Source: Candidatus Rokuibacteriota bacterium | GTDB taxonomy: Bacteria > JAUVQV01 | Direction of reading: 5' to 3' | DNA length: 10,406 bases | Assembly: GCA_030609125.1 (NCBI GenBank) | Contig: JAUWCW010000045.1 | Location: 1 to 10,406, forward strand | Shown here: positions 1 to 6,069 of the stretch, piece by piece | How positions within the stretch are numbered: position 1 is the stretch's first letter | How the letters are laid out: each line of letters opens with the position of its first letter | The notes under the pieces: model-generated | The model's database searches: none | Told to the model about the DNA's origin: nothing | Seen by the model: only the letters and a program-made list of their open reading frames with translations | Made by a program: the position numbers and the translations under genes

Positions 1-504
1 GGCCTGGTGACCCAGGAGACCATACTCTTCAACGACACCATCTACGCCAACATCGCCTACGGCCGTCCCGGTGCGACAAAAGAGCAGATCGTGGAGGCGG
101 CCCGGGTCGCCTACGCCCACGATTTCATCACTTCGCTCCCGAGGGGGTACGAAACCGTGGTCGGCGAGCGGGGGCTGATGATCTCAGGAGGCGAGAGGCA
201 GAGGATCTGCATCGCCCGGGCCATCCTCAAGGACGCGCCCATTCTCATCCTCGACGAGGCCACCTCGGCCCTGGACAGCGAGGCGGCGAAGATTGTCCAG
301 GAGGCCCTGGGGAACCTCCTGCAGGGGAAGACCGCCTTCATCATCGCCCACAGCTTCGCCACGGTCCTGAAGGCGGACAGGATCGCCGTCCTCGACGACG
401 GCCGGATCGTTCAGCAGGGAAAGCACCAGGAACTGCTGGAGAACAGCCCTCTCTACCGGAGGCTCTACGAGATGCAGTTCCAGGACCAGCCCGAGAAGGC
501 TTAG
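1..504 (+). CDS. msbA: MsbA-type ABC exporter, C-terminal ATPase part (partial at 5' end)
   Basis: The frame is open from the first base, so this is the 3' end (167 codons) of a longer gene; the GTG at 7 is internal and not a start. Visible nucleotide-binding-domain motifs are the Q-loop (Q5 of the fragment, VTQETILF), the ABC signature ISGGER (61-66), Walker B ILILDE (81-86), the D-loop SALD (89-92) and the H-loop histidine H117. Walker A and the membrane domain lie off the window. The segment AYAHDFI and the tail LYEMQF resemble MsbA, the homodimeric inner-membrane flippase that moves lipid A-core across the membrane using ATP. The H-loop reads AHSFAT where AHRLST is usual, a mild variation. 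It ends 16 bp before the convergent hydrolase gene, with no clear terminator between. A different lipid or peptide exporter of the same half-transporter family is possible, since the substrate-defining part is not seen. Confidence 0.93.
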   Translation, partial: GLVTQETILFNDTIYANIAYGRPGATKEQIVEAARVAYAHDFITSLPRGYETVVGERGLMISGGERQRICIARAILKDAPILILDEATSALDSEAAKIVQEALGNLLQGKTAFIIAHSFATVLKADRIAVLDDGRIVQQGKHQELLENSPLYRRLYEMQFQDQPEKA

Positions 505-520
505 GACTCACGAAGCCCGG

Positions 521-1477
521 TTACCTGCAGTCGTGGCCCAGCCCTGATGGAGGCGGCGCCTCCCGGTCGCCGATCCAGGCGGCAAGATCCCGGAGCACCG
601 TCTCGCGCTGCCGGTCCCGCAGCAGCATGTGGTAGCCCTCGGGATAGAAGATTGCCGTCGAGGTCTCTCCCAGAGTGCTCAAGAGCTCACACACGGCGTC
701 TTTCGGTATGACCTCGTCTTTCAGCCCATACAGGACGAGGATGGGCAGGTCGAGTGCCGGAGATCTTTCCATGGCGTCGTCCATGAGGTCGACCACCCCC
801 TGGAGGGTGTCAAGACGCGTGCTGTGCACTACCATCGGATCGGAGTTGTGGATGGCGACCTCCTCCTCGTTGTCGGAAAATGTGACTCTCGACCATCTGC
901 CCGGAAGAGCGAGTCCGGGAACAACGGTGGAGCCCGCATCGAGGGCGGTCCGGTAAAACCTGTTGAAGTGCCGTTCGCCCCAGACCGCCGGGGCAACGAG
1001 GATCAGTCCCGAAATGCCGGGAGCCGCCTCGCCGGTCAGGGCGAAGATGGCGCTCGCCCCCCCCATGCTCTCCCCGAGAAGATAGAGCGGACGCCCGGGG
1101 TGCCGGTCCTCGATGAGCCGCAGGGCCTCACGGGCGTCACCGGTGAGGGTCTCTCCACCCTGCCAGAGTCCGCGATTCGGTGATGAGCCGAAACCGCGCT
1201 GATCGTAGGCGTAGAAGGCGACGCCTTTCCGGGCCAGGAAAGGCGCGGGAAGGTTGAAAGAGCCCAGGTAGTCGTTGATTCCGTGCAGGGCGACGATAAC
1301 GGCGTCCGGTTCTCCCACGGGAAGCCAGGTCTTCAGGACGAGCCTCTCGCCGTCGGGCATGACGAGCACCTCACCCCCGTGGGACGGGCCGGTTTCCGCC
1401 GCTGTTGCCGTCGTCCCGTGTCCGGAGGTAAACAGGGCGATGACGGCCAGGCAGAGAAACAGTCGTGTCAGTGTCAC
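521..1477 (-). CDS. Exported alpha/beta hydrolase (lysophospholipase / monoacylglycerol lipase type)
   Basis: A serine hydrolase of 318 aa, probably acting outside the cytoplasmic membrane on lipid or other esters. The GTG at 1477 was chosen over the ATG at 1561 because it puts a clean signal peptide at the N-terminus (charged MTLTR, then a hydrophobic run to about residue 19 and an ATAAE cleavage region) and has a purine-rich AGAGGG just upstream; the upstream 28 residues are Arg/Pro-rich and look non-coding. Motifs in order: oxyanion segment ALHGIND (63-69), nucleophile elbow GESMGG with S137, acid D254 in YGLKDEV, and H283 in EGYHML. This order and the GxSMGG elbow match the serine aminopeptidase/monoglyceride lipase group (Hydrolase_4). 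It follows fmt by 89 bp on the same strand and may be co-transcribed with def-fmt, although its role is unrelated. Substrate unknown. Confidence 0.88.
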   Translation of the reverse strand: MTLTRLFLCLAVIALFTSGHGTTATAAETGPSHGGEVLVMPDGERLVLKTWLPVGEPDAVIVALHGINDYLGSFNLPAPFLARKGVAFYAYDQRGFGSSPNRGLWQGGETLTGDAREALRLIEDRHPGRPLYLLGESMGGASAIFALTGEAAPGISGLILVAPAVWGERHFNRFYRTALDAGSTVVPGLALPGRWSRVTFSDNEEEVAIHNSDPMVVHSTRLDTLQGVVDLMDDAMERSPALDLPILVLYGLKDEVIPKDAVCELLSTLGETSTAIFYPEGYHMLLRDRQRETVLRDLAAWIGDREAPPPSGLGHDCR

Positions 1478-1566
1478 GGTCCCTCTTCTCTGTGCTGTTT
1501 CCGGCCCCCGGTGATCTCGCGGCCGGTGAGTGCCGCGGAGGCGGAAAATACAAGGCGGCATCTTCT

Positions 1567-2502
1567 TCAGAGAAACCTCGATCCTTCCTGGAGACTGTGA
1601 CCGGCCAGGTAATCGCGGCCCCGCATGCGCCGCTTGCCCTCAGCCTGCACCTCCGTGAGGAGCACCACTCCCTCGCCGGCGGCGACGACCAGGCCCATGC
1701 GGGGGGAGGCGACGACCACGCTTCCGGGCCCGGCATCGCCCGAGCCGGCGGTTCCCGCCATCGCTGCCCGCCAGATCTTCAGAGTTTTTCCGTCCACGGT
1801 GGTATGTGCGCCCGGCCAGGGATTGACGCCGTGTATCAGGTTGACGATTTCCAGCGCCGGCCGTGACCAGTCGATCCGGCCGTCACTCTTTTTCAGCTTC
1901 GGCGCCGCGGTGGCCCGCTCTTCGTCCTGGGTCCCGGCTGTCAGCGAGCCGTTTTCGATGCCGTTCAACGTGTCGGCGAAGACCCCGGCGCCGATCGCCG
2001 CGAGCTGCGATCCCAACTCGCCGGCGGTGACCCCGAGCTCTATGGGCAGGCCCTTTCGCATGTAGACCGGACCGGCATCCATGCGGGAGGTGAGGCGGAA
2101 GGTGGTGATGCCCGTCTCCTTTTCGCCCCGGATGACGGCCCAGTTCAGGGGGGCCGCCCCGCGGTATGCCGGCAGGAGGGAGAAGTGAAGGTTCACGGCC
2201 CCGTGGAGGGGCAGTTTCAGGAGCGCATCGGGAATCTTCAGACCGTAGGCGACGACGGCCAGGATGTCGGCTCCCGTCGAGCGGAGCCGCTCCACGGCTC
2301 CGTCGCCCCCCAGGCTCTCCGGCTGCCAGCACTCGAGGCCCAGATCCACGGCTTTTTCCTTGACGGCGGAGATGCCGAGCTTGCGGCCCCGGCCCCTGGG
2401 CCGGTCGGGCTGGGTCGTCACGAGGACGACGTCGTGATGCTCGCTGATGGCGCTGAGGGACGGTACCGCGAGCTCCGGCGTTCCGAGGAAGACGACCTTC
2501 AT
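1567..2502 (-). CDS. fmt: Methionyl-tRNA formyltransferase
   Basis: Transfers a formyl group from 10-formyl-tetrahydrofolate to the amino group of Met-tRNA(fMet), making the bacterial initiator tRNA, in the cytoplasm. The 311-aa length fits the family. The N-terminal Rossmann-type formyltransferase domain opens with KVVFLGTPE (2-10). The catalytic core shows N104 and H106 in NLHFSLLP, the SLLPAYRGAAP signature (108-118) and D142 in SRMDAGPV, matching the Asn-His-Asp triad known from E. coli Fmt (N106, H108, D144). The C-terminal half, from about residue 205, contains IDWSRPALEIVNLIHGVNPW, the usual tRNA-binding domain. The ATG overlaps the def stop codon in an ATGA, so the two are probably translationally coupled; there is no strong separate ribosome binding site. 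Confidence 0.97.
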   Translation of the reverse strand: MKVVFLGTPELAVPSLSAISEHHDVVLVTTQPDRPRGRGRKLGISAVKEKAVDLGLECWQPESLGGDGAVERLRSTGADILAVVAYGLKIPDALLKLPLHGAVNLHFSLLPAYRGAAPLNWAVIRGEKETGITTFRLTSRMDAGPVYMRKGLPIELGVTAGELGSQLAAIGAGVFADTLNGIENGSLTAGTQDEERATAAPKLKKSDGRIDWSRPALEIVNLIHGVNPWPGAHTTVDGKTLKIWRAAMAGTAGSGDAGPGSVVVASPRMGLVVAAGEGVVLLTEVQAEGKRRMRGRDYLAGHSLQEGSRFL

Positions 2503-3008
2503 TCCGCGGGAGCCAGGGCTTTCTTCAGCTTCTTCTTGACGATCTCCCGGCGGAAGGGATTGACGCGGTCGAGGAGGAGAACGCCGTCGAGGTGGTCGAT
2601 CTCGTGCTGCAGCGCCCGGGCGAGGAGGTCCTCTCCCCGCACCTCCACCTCGAGGCCTTCGCGGTCGTAGCCCCGGACGACGACGGATTCGGCCCGGCGG
2701 ATCTTGAGGGAAAACTCCGGGAGACTGAGACAGCCCTCCTCGGAGGTGACCTCCCCCACGGTTTCGACGATCTCGGGGTTGGCCAGGATCAGGACCTGCT
2801 CCGGCTCGGTGCCGGAAGAGAGGTCGATGACCATGATACGTCGCGAGACCCCCACCTGGGGTGCGGCCAGACCGATCCCCGGGGCGGCATACATCGTCTC
2901 CAGCATGTCGTCGATGAGCCGCTGGAGCTCTTCGCCGAACTCCTCGACGGGGGCCGCTCTTTCCTTCAGGACCCTGCTGGGCCAGGTGTGGATTTCTCTT
3001 GTCGCCAT
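2499..3008 (-). CDS. def: Peptide deformylase
   Basis: Removes the formyl group from the N-terminal Met of nascent proteins, the step that follows Fmt action. The 169-aa protein carries all three family motifs: GIGLAAPQ (44-51), EGCLSLPE (91-98, whose Cys is a metal ligand) and QHEIDH (134-139, two His ligands and the catalytic Glu). The ATG at 3008 was chosen because AAGGAG sits 8 bases upstream and the next residues (MATREIHTWP) align with a normal deformylase start; the longer frame from 3101 adds 31 low-complexity residues with no such site. It is the first gene of the minus-strand line def-fmt-hydrolase and overlaps fmt by 4 bp. The def-fmt pair is a widespread bacterial arrangement. Confidence 0.97.
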   Translation of the reverse strand: MATREIHTWPSRVLKERAAPVEEFGEELQRLIDDMLETMYAAPGIGLAAPQVGVSRRIMVIDLSSGTEPEQVLILANPEIVETVGEVTSEEGCLSLPEFSLKIRRAESVVVRGYDREGLEVEVRGEDLLARALQHEIDHLDGVLLLDRVNPFRREIVKKKLKKALAPAE

Positions 3009-3034
3009 GTGCTTCTGCTCCTTCAGCGTGTCAA

Positions 3035-3062
3035 CCTTATCCCCGTCGCCGCCATAAATCAA
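3035..3062 (-). promoter_or_regulatory. Candidate sigma70-like promoter for def-fmt
   Basis: On the minus strand TTGATT (plus-strand 3057-3062) and ATAAGG (3035-3040) are separated by 16 bases. Transcription would begin near 3028, leaving a leader of about 20 bases that still contains the AAGGAG ribosome binding site of def. The spacing and placement are sensible but both hexamers depart from consensus, so this is a weak call by eye. Confidence 0.28.
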
Positions 3063-3146
3063 GAGGGGGCGGCCCGGCCTTGAACCGGACGGGAAGGTCA
3101 CGTTTTTTTGATGTTTTCCGCCGGGTGGGGATTCGCCCGGGAGGTG

Positions 3147-3173
3147 TTGTCAGGGCGCTGTTTCCGGTACAAT
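3147..3173 (+). promoter_or_regulatory. Candidate promoter giving a leaderless mRNA
   Basis: TTGTCA at 3147-3152 and TACAAT at 3168-3173 resemble -35 and -10 hexamers, with a 15-base spacer that is shorter than the preferred 16-18. The -10 element ends only 6 bases before the ATG at 3180, so transcription starting the usual 6-7 bases downstream would begin at or next to that ATG. No Shine-Dalgarno sequence is visible before the ATG, which fits a leaderless transcript. Confidence 0.4.
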
Positions 3174-3179
3174 GGCGCC

Positions 3180-4022
3180 ATGTCGCACCTGATAGTCGAC
3201 GAGCGAAAATGCCGCCGTGACGGCATCTGCGTGGAATCCTGTCCCGTGGGGATCATCGAGCTGCGGGAAGAGAAGGCCGTCCCCACCCCGGCGGACGGGG
3301 CGGACGCGCTCTGCATCAGCTGCGGGCACTGCGTGGCGGTCTGTCCCTACGGGGCCATGTCTCTCGACACCATGGCCTCGGAGGACTGTCCGCCCGTCCA
3401 GGGGGAGTGGGCCCTCACCCCGGAGCAGACGGAGCATTTCCTCCGCTCCCGCCGCTCGATCCGGGTCTACAGGGAGGAGCCGGTCGAGAAGGAGAAGCTC
3501 CGGCGGCTCATAGAGATCGCCCGGTACGCCCCCTCGGGCCACAACGCCCAGCCGGTCCAGTGGCTCGTGGTCCACGACGCCGATGAGGTCAACCGGATGG
3601 CGGGCATGGCGGCGGACTGGATGCGCTCGGTGCTGAAGGCGAACCCCGACATGGGAAGGGGCATGCTCCTTGACCGCATCATTGCCGCCCGGGACGCCGG
3701 GAAGGACACGATCTGCCGCGGGGCTCACCATCTTGTCGTCACCCACGGGCCGGAGAAGGACCCCGTCGTGCCGTCGGCCTGCACCATCGCCCTCGCCTAC
3801 CTCGAGCTGGCGGCCCCCTCCCTCGGCCTCGGCGCCTGCTGGGCCGGCTACCTCCACGTCGCCGCCCTCCAGTGGCCGCCGCTCAAGGAAGCGCTGGCGC
3901 TTCCCGAGGGACACGCCTTCCAGGGGGGGATGATGGTCGGGTATCCGAAGTACCGCTACAAAAGGTTCCCTCTCAGGAAGGACCCCTTGATCACCTGGGG
4001 GCAGCCGGGAGAGCCTCTCTGA
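3180..4022 (+). CDS. Ferredoxin-nitroreductase fusion protein
   Basis: A 280-aa cytoplasmic fusion of an N-terminal two-cluster ferredoxin domain (about 1-65) and a C-terminal FMN-dependent nitroreductase domain (about 85-260). The ferredoxin part has C11-x2-D14-x2-C17-x3-C21-P and C45-x2-C48-x2-C51-x3-C55-P; D14 sits where the second cysteine of the first motif is expected. The nitroreductase part begins with RSRRSIRVYREEPV (89-102) and ARYAPSGHNAQP, typical of the flavin-binding start of the family. Such fusions are common in anaerobes and are assumed to pass electrons from low-potential donors through the clusters to flavin and on to an organic acceptor; the true substrate is not known. 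The ATG at 3180 is preferred to 3108 or 3111 because the ferredoxin domain begins there and the extra 24 residues look random. Its 3' end overlaps the convergent HD-GYP gene by 32 bp. Confidence 0.9.
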   Translation: MSHLIVDERKCRRDGICVESCPVGIIELREEKAVPTPADGADALCISCGHCVAVCPYGAMSLDTMASEDCPPVQGEWALTPEQTEHFLRSRRSIRVYREEPVEKEKLRRLIEIARYAPSGHNAQPVQWLVVHDADEVNRMAGMAADWMRSVLKANPDMGRGMLLDRIIAARDAGKDTICRGAHHLVVTHGPEKDPVVPSACTIALAYLELAAPSLGLGACWAGYLHVAALQWPPLKEALALPEGHAFQGGMMVGYPKYRYKRFPLRKDPLITWGQPGEPL

Positions 4023-5331
4023 TTTTTCCCGTCCGAAGCGTACGGTACTTCCTCGACGCTTCGCGCTGTGCCTTCTTTCGCTTCCCGTTCATCCCGGCGT
4101 AGCCGGTTTTGAGCAGCCCCACCAGGTCGCCGTTCAGGTGCCTCCCGGCGGCCATCGAATCGAGAACGGAGACGATCTCCCTTTTCTTCATCCCCGCCCG
4201 GTACGGGCGATCCTCGGCCACGGCGGTGAAGACGTCGGCGACCGCCATGACCTGCGAACCCAGGGGAAGGTCCCTTTCTTTCAGGTGGAAGGGGTACCCC
4301 GACCCGTCGAGGCGCTCGTGGTGGAAGGCGCCCCACTGCCGGACCGTGTGCAGCGCCGGGAGAGAGCCGAGGATGCGGTAGGTGTAGAAGGTGTGGTGCC
4401 TGATGACGTTCCGTTCCCGTTTGATGAGGCCCGCCGGCTTGTCGAGGATCTCCACCGGCACGGCGAGCTTCCCGAGGTCGTGCAGGTAGCCGGCGACGCG
4501 CATGTGGAGACACTCCCCGTCGGTGAACCCGGCACGTGCCGCCAGAGCCTCGGCGGTCGCCGCCACCCCGCTGGTGTGAGTGGCGGTGAAGGGACTCTTG
4601 AAGTCGATGATCCACGAGAAGAGCTGGGCGAAGCCGAGCATGTCCTCCGAGCCGATCTGGAACCGGGCGGCGCTGAGGCCCTCGGAGATCTCGTTGAGCA
4701 GGGAGGGTGAGGCGAGATCGAGCCAGAAGTACTCTTTCGAGGCGGCCTCCATGAAGGCGTCCACCAGCTCGGGCTTGAAGAGACGTCCCGACCCCGCCCG
4801 TATCGTCCGGCAGATCCTGTTCGTCTGGCCGAGCACTTCCCGGCGCCGGCGGATGAGGACGGCGACACGGTCGGCAAGATGAAGGATATGGCTGGCGTCG
4901 GGCACCTTCTCCCTGCCGGCCCGCTTTCCCCTCCCGTTGTTCCATGGCTGGTGATGGTGTCTGACGACCGAGGCGACACCGGAGAGCGGCTTGAAGAGCC
5001 TGAGCAGCCGGTAGCCGTTTTCGGAATGTGTCTCCGGGACGCGCATCTCGAAATCCAGGGTGTTTCGCCGCTCCCGCAGCGAAAAAGCGCCGACATCGTG
5101 GAGCGCGCCGGCGAGGATCAGGTCCTCCAACGCTTCGGCCGGGAGCCTGAGCTCCATCCCGATGCGGTAGGCGATGCAGGCGACCTGGCGGTGGTGGTCC
5201 ACGATGGCGGGATCGATGAAGTCCATGGCGTCGGAGAGGCACATGATGAGATCGATGAGCCGGATCCGGGATTTCGAATTTGGGTCGCACCGTGCAGCGT
5301 TTCGTGCGGAGGTTCTTTTCCTGGCAGGCAT
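3991..5331 (-). CDS. Tandem HD / HD-GYP domain phosphodiesterase
   Basis: A 446-aa soluble protein with two HD-type domains and no membrane segment or receiver domain. The C-terminal domain is a canonical HD-GYP: H252, HDLGK (284-288), H312/H313, HHERLDGSGYP (337-347) and D366. This class hydrolyses cyclic dinucleotides, classically c-di-GMP and in some tandem-domain members 3',3'-cGAMP. The N-terminal domain keeps HD ligands (H46/H47, H78-D79, H102, H125-H126, D154) but reads HDVGAF instead of HDxGK and HHHQPWNN instead of the GYP motif, so it is a diverged HD domain that may still bind metal. The ATG at 5331 was chosen over 5355 because GGGAGGG lies 8 bases upstream of it, inside the longer frame. 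The Lys/Arg-rich C-terminus is probably disordered. Its tail overlaps the ferredoxin-nitroreductase gene. Confidence 0.9.
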   Translation of the reverse strand: MPARKRTSARNAARCDPNSKSRIRLIDLIMCLSDAMDFIDPAIVDHHRQVACIAYRIGMELRLPAEALEDLILAGALHDVGAFSLRERRNTLDFEMRVPETHSENGYRLLRLFKPLSGVASVVRHHHQPWNNGRGKRAGREKVPDASHILHLADRVAVLIRRRREVLGQTNRICRTIRAGSGRLFKPELVDAFMEAASKEYFWLDLASPSLLNEISEGLSAARFQIGSEDMLGFAQLFSWIIDFKSPFTATHTSGVAATAEALAARAGFTDGECLHMRVAGYLHDLGKLAVPVEILDKPAGLIKRERNVIRHHTFYTYRILGSLPALHTVRQWGAFHHERLDGSGYPFHLKERDLPLGSQVMAVADVFTAVAEDRPYRAGMKKREIVSVLDSMAAGRHLNGDLVGLLKTGYAGMNGKRKKAQREASRKYRTLRTGKIREALPAAPR

Positions 5332-5439
5332 CGCAAGGTCCCTCCCGGAAAACACCAGACTGTTTGTTCAGATGATCACAAAGATAAGGTCGCCCATCCG
5401 CGGCGCCCTGTCAAGCCTGCCACGGAGTTGCTGCCGCCC

Positions 5440-5455
5440 CACCAGGATCCTGGTG
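5440..5455. repeat. 16-bp perfect palindrome, operator-like
   Basis: CACCAGGATCCTGGTG is its own reverse complement with no spacer. It lies 109 bp upstream of the HD-GYP start codon. A gapless dyad of this length is what a dimeric regulator would bind, or it could be half of a cruciform. It is followed at 5458-5473 by a smaller dyad, AGGAG/CTCCT around a 6-base loop. No regulator gene is adjacent, so the role is unknown. Confidence 0.5.
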
Positions 5456-5540
5456 AAAGGAGTTCGATCTCCTCAATGATGTGTTCGTCAAGATAGAGAA
5501 TGGCCCATCAATTGTCTAACTCGCTGATTTTCGATAATCC

Positions 5541-5563
5541 CCGGGCATTGACCTGGTGCCCGG
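5541..5563. repeat. Hairpin 1 of an adjacent pair (7-bp stem)
   Basis: CCGGGCA (5541-5547) and TGCCCGG (5557-5563) form a perfect 7-bp GC-rich stem with a 9-base loop. It abuts the next hairpin with no base between. No T-run follows on either strand, so it is not an ordinary intrinsic terminator. Confidence 0.6.
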
Positions 5564-5591
5564 CTGTTACCCTTTGGACGAAGGGTAACAG
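5564..5591. repeat. Hairpin 2 of an adjacent pair (11-bp stem)
   Basis: CTGTTACCCTT (5564-5574) and AAGGGTAACAG (5581-5591) form a perfect 11-bp stem with a 6-base loop. An 11-bp perfect stem is unlikely by chance, and its contact with hairpin 1 suggests one structured unit of 51 bases. It lies about 230 bp upstream of the HD-GYP gene, in its leader direction on the minus strand. No T-run follows, so termination is unlikely. A structured RNA, a protein-binding dyad or a remnant of a mobile element are the options. Confidence 0.65.
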
Positions 5592-5836
5592 GATGATTCC
5601 TCAAAGGCGCATTATGTGAACCATCAATTGCCGTCTGTCGATCCGACGATATAAAAAACCCTTCTGTTTTGTAAACATTGGCCTGTAGTTATATTAACCT
5701 TACCCTCACAATCTGTGCCACTTGATTCCTCGATTTCCCAGGTTTTCGAGCCTCACTATTTTTCCTGACCAATTGGCAGTTGAGTTTTCCTGCATCAAAT
5801 TTCATCCCGCCCAATCATCAATGAAATCGGGGAAGA

Positions 5837-6004
5837 CTAGTGTCCTGTCCCACGACTACCTGCACATTCTCGCTGGCCTGAGACTGCCGATATCGGCGTT
5901 GCGCTACCTTGGAATAGTCACGCTATTCCGGCGCCATCGCGCCTTGATCTCGGCATCTCATTCTCAGCGAGAAATGCACAGCTAATCATGGGACAGGACA
6001 CTAG
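5837..6004. mobile_element. Foldback MITE-like element, about 165 bp
   Basis: The ends are perfect 16-bp inverted repeats: CTAGTGTCCTGTCCCA at 5837-5852 and its reverse complement at 5989-6004. The similarity continues inward with mismatches and small gaps to the centre, where GGAATAG (5911-5917) and CTATTCC (5923-5929) close a 5-base loop, so the whole unit is one long imperfect palindrome. It encodes no transposase. The outermost CTAG on both sides is itself palindromic, so the target duplication could be TA (as in Tc1/mariner-IS630 elements) or CTAG (as in part of the IS5 family); the sequence alone cannot decide. It sits just upstream of the redox cassette. Element identity is inferred from structure, not from a database match. 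Confidence 0.75.
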
Positions 6005-6069
6005 GGGGAACTGTCAGGGTCTGGAAAAACTCTTGACTTTCTTTGGGGAAAACACCATCTTTCTCCTCA

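Larger units (their letters stand above)
5505..5630 (+). repeat. Direct repeat CCATCAATTG flanking the hairpin pair
   Basis: CCATCAATTG occurs at 5505-5514 and again at 5621-5630, with the two perfect hairpins (5541-5591) between. It could be a target duplication left by an insertion, a pair of binding sites, or chance; no matching terminal inverted repeats were seen just inside the copies. Confidence 0.35.
5332..6069. other. Gene-free stretch with repeats and secondary structure
   Basis: I find no credible gene in these 738 bases. Base composition drops from GC-rich to roughly balanced, with an AT-rich patch around 5640-5700. The stretch holds a 16-bp palindrome, two adjacent perfect hairpins, a 10-bp direct repeat and a foldback MITE-like element, each listed separately. 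The short frames in it (for example 5722-5985 plus, which runs into the foldback element, and 5689-5805 minus, 38 codons) show no recognisable motif and are not called. It must contain the promoter of the HD-GYP gene, and possibly that of the redox cassette, but no convincing hexamer pair for either was found. Confidence 0.75.

Noticed and set aside
3072-3109. Imperfect GC-rich hairpin followed by seven T on the plus strand, terminator-like
   Set aside because: About nine bases separate the stem from the T-run, the stem is bulged, and no plus-strand gene ends upstream.
3956-5290. Minus-strand open frame of 444 codons in another frame of the HD-GYP gene
   Set aside because: Its translation is Arg/Pro/Gly-rich low-complexity sequence, typical of a shadow frame in GC-rich DNA; the true frame has complete HD-GYP motifs.
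5376-5507. Minus-strand 43-codon open frame containing ILYLDEHIIEEIELL, looking like a possible gene remnant upstream of the HD-GYP gene
   Set aside because: No start codon, stops at both ends and no family recognised; the protein-like look may be chance.
5669-5695. TTGTAA / TATATT pair resembling a plus-strand promoter
   Set aside because: The spacer is 15 bases, the patch is simply AT-rich, and the next plus-strand gene is nearly 400 bp away beyond the foldback element.
5689-5805. Minus-strand 38-codon frame starting MKFDAGKLN
   Set aside because: Although a G-rich stretch precedes the ATG, the peptide is short and basic with no recognisable motif; too little to support a gene.
5722-5985. 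Plus-strand frame of 87 codons
   Set aside because: About half of it is the foldback element, there is no good start context, and no protein motif is visible.
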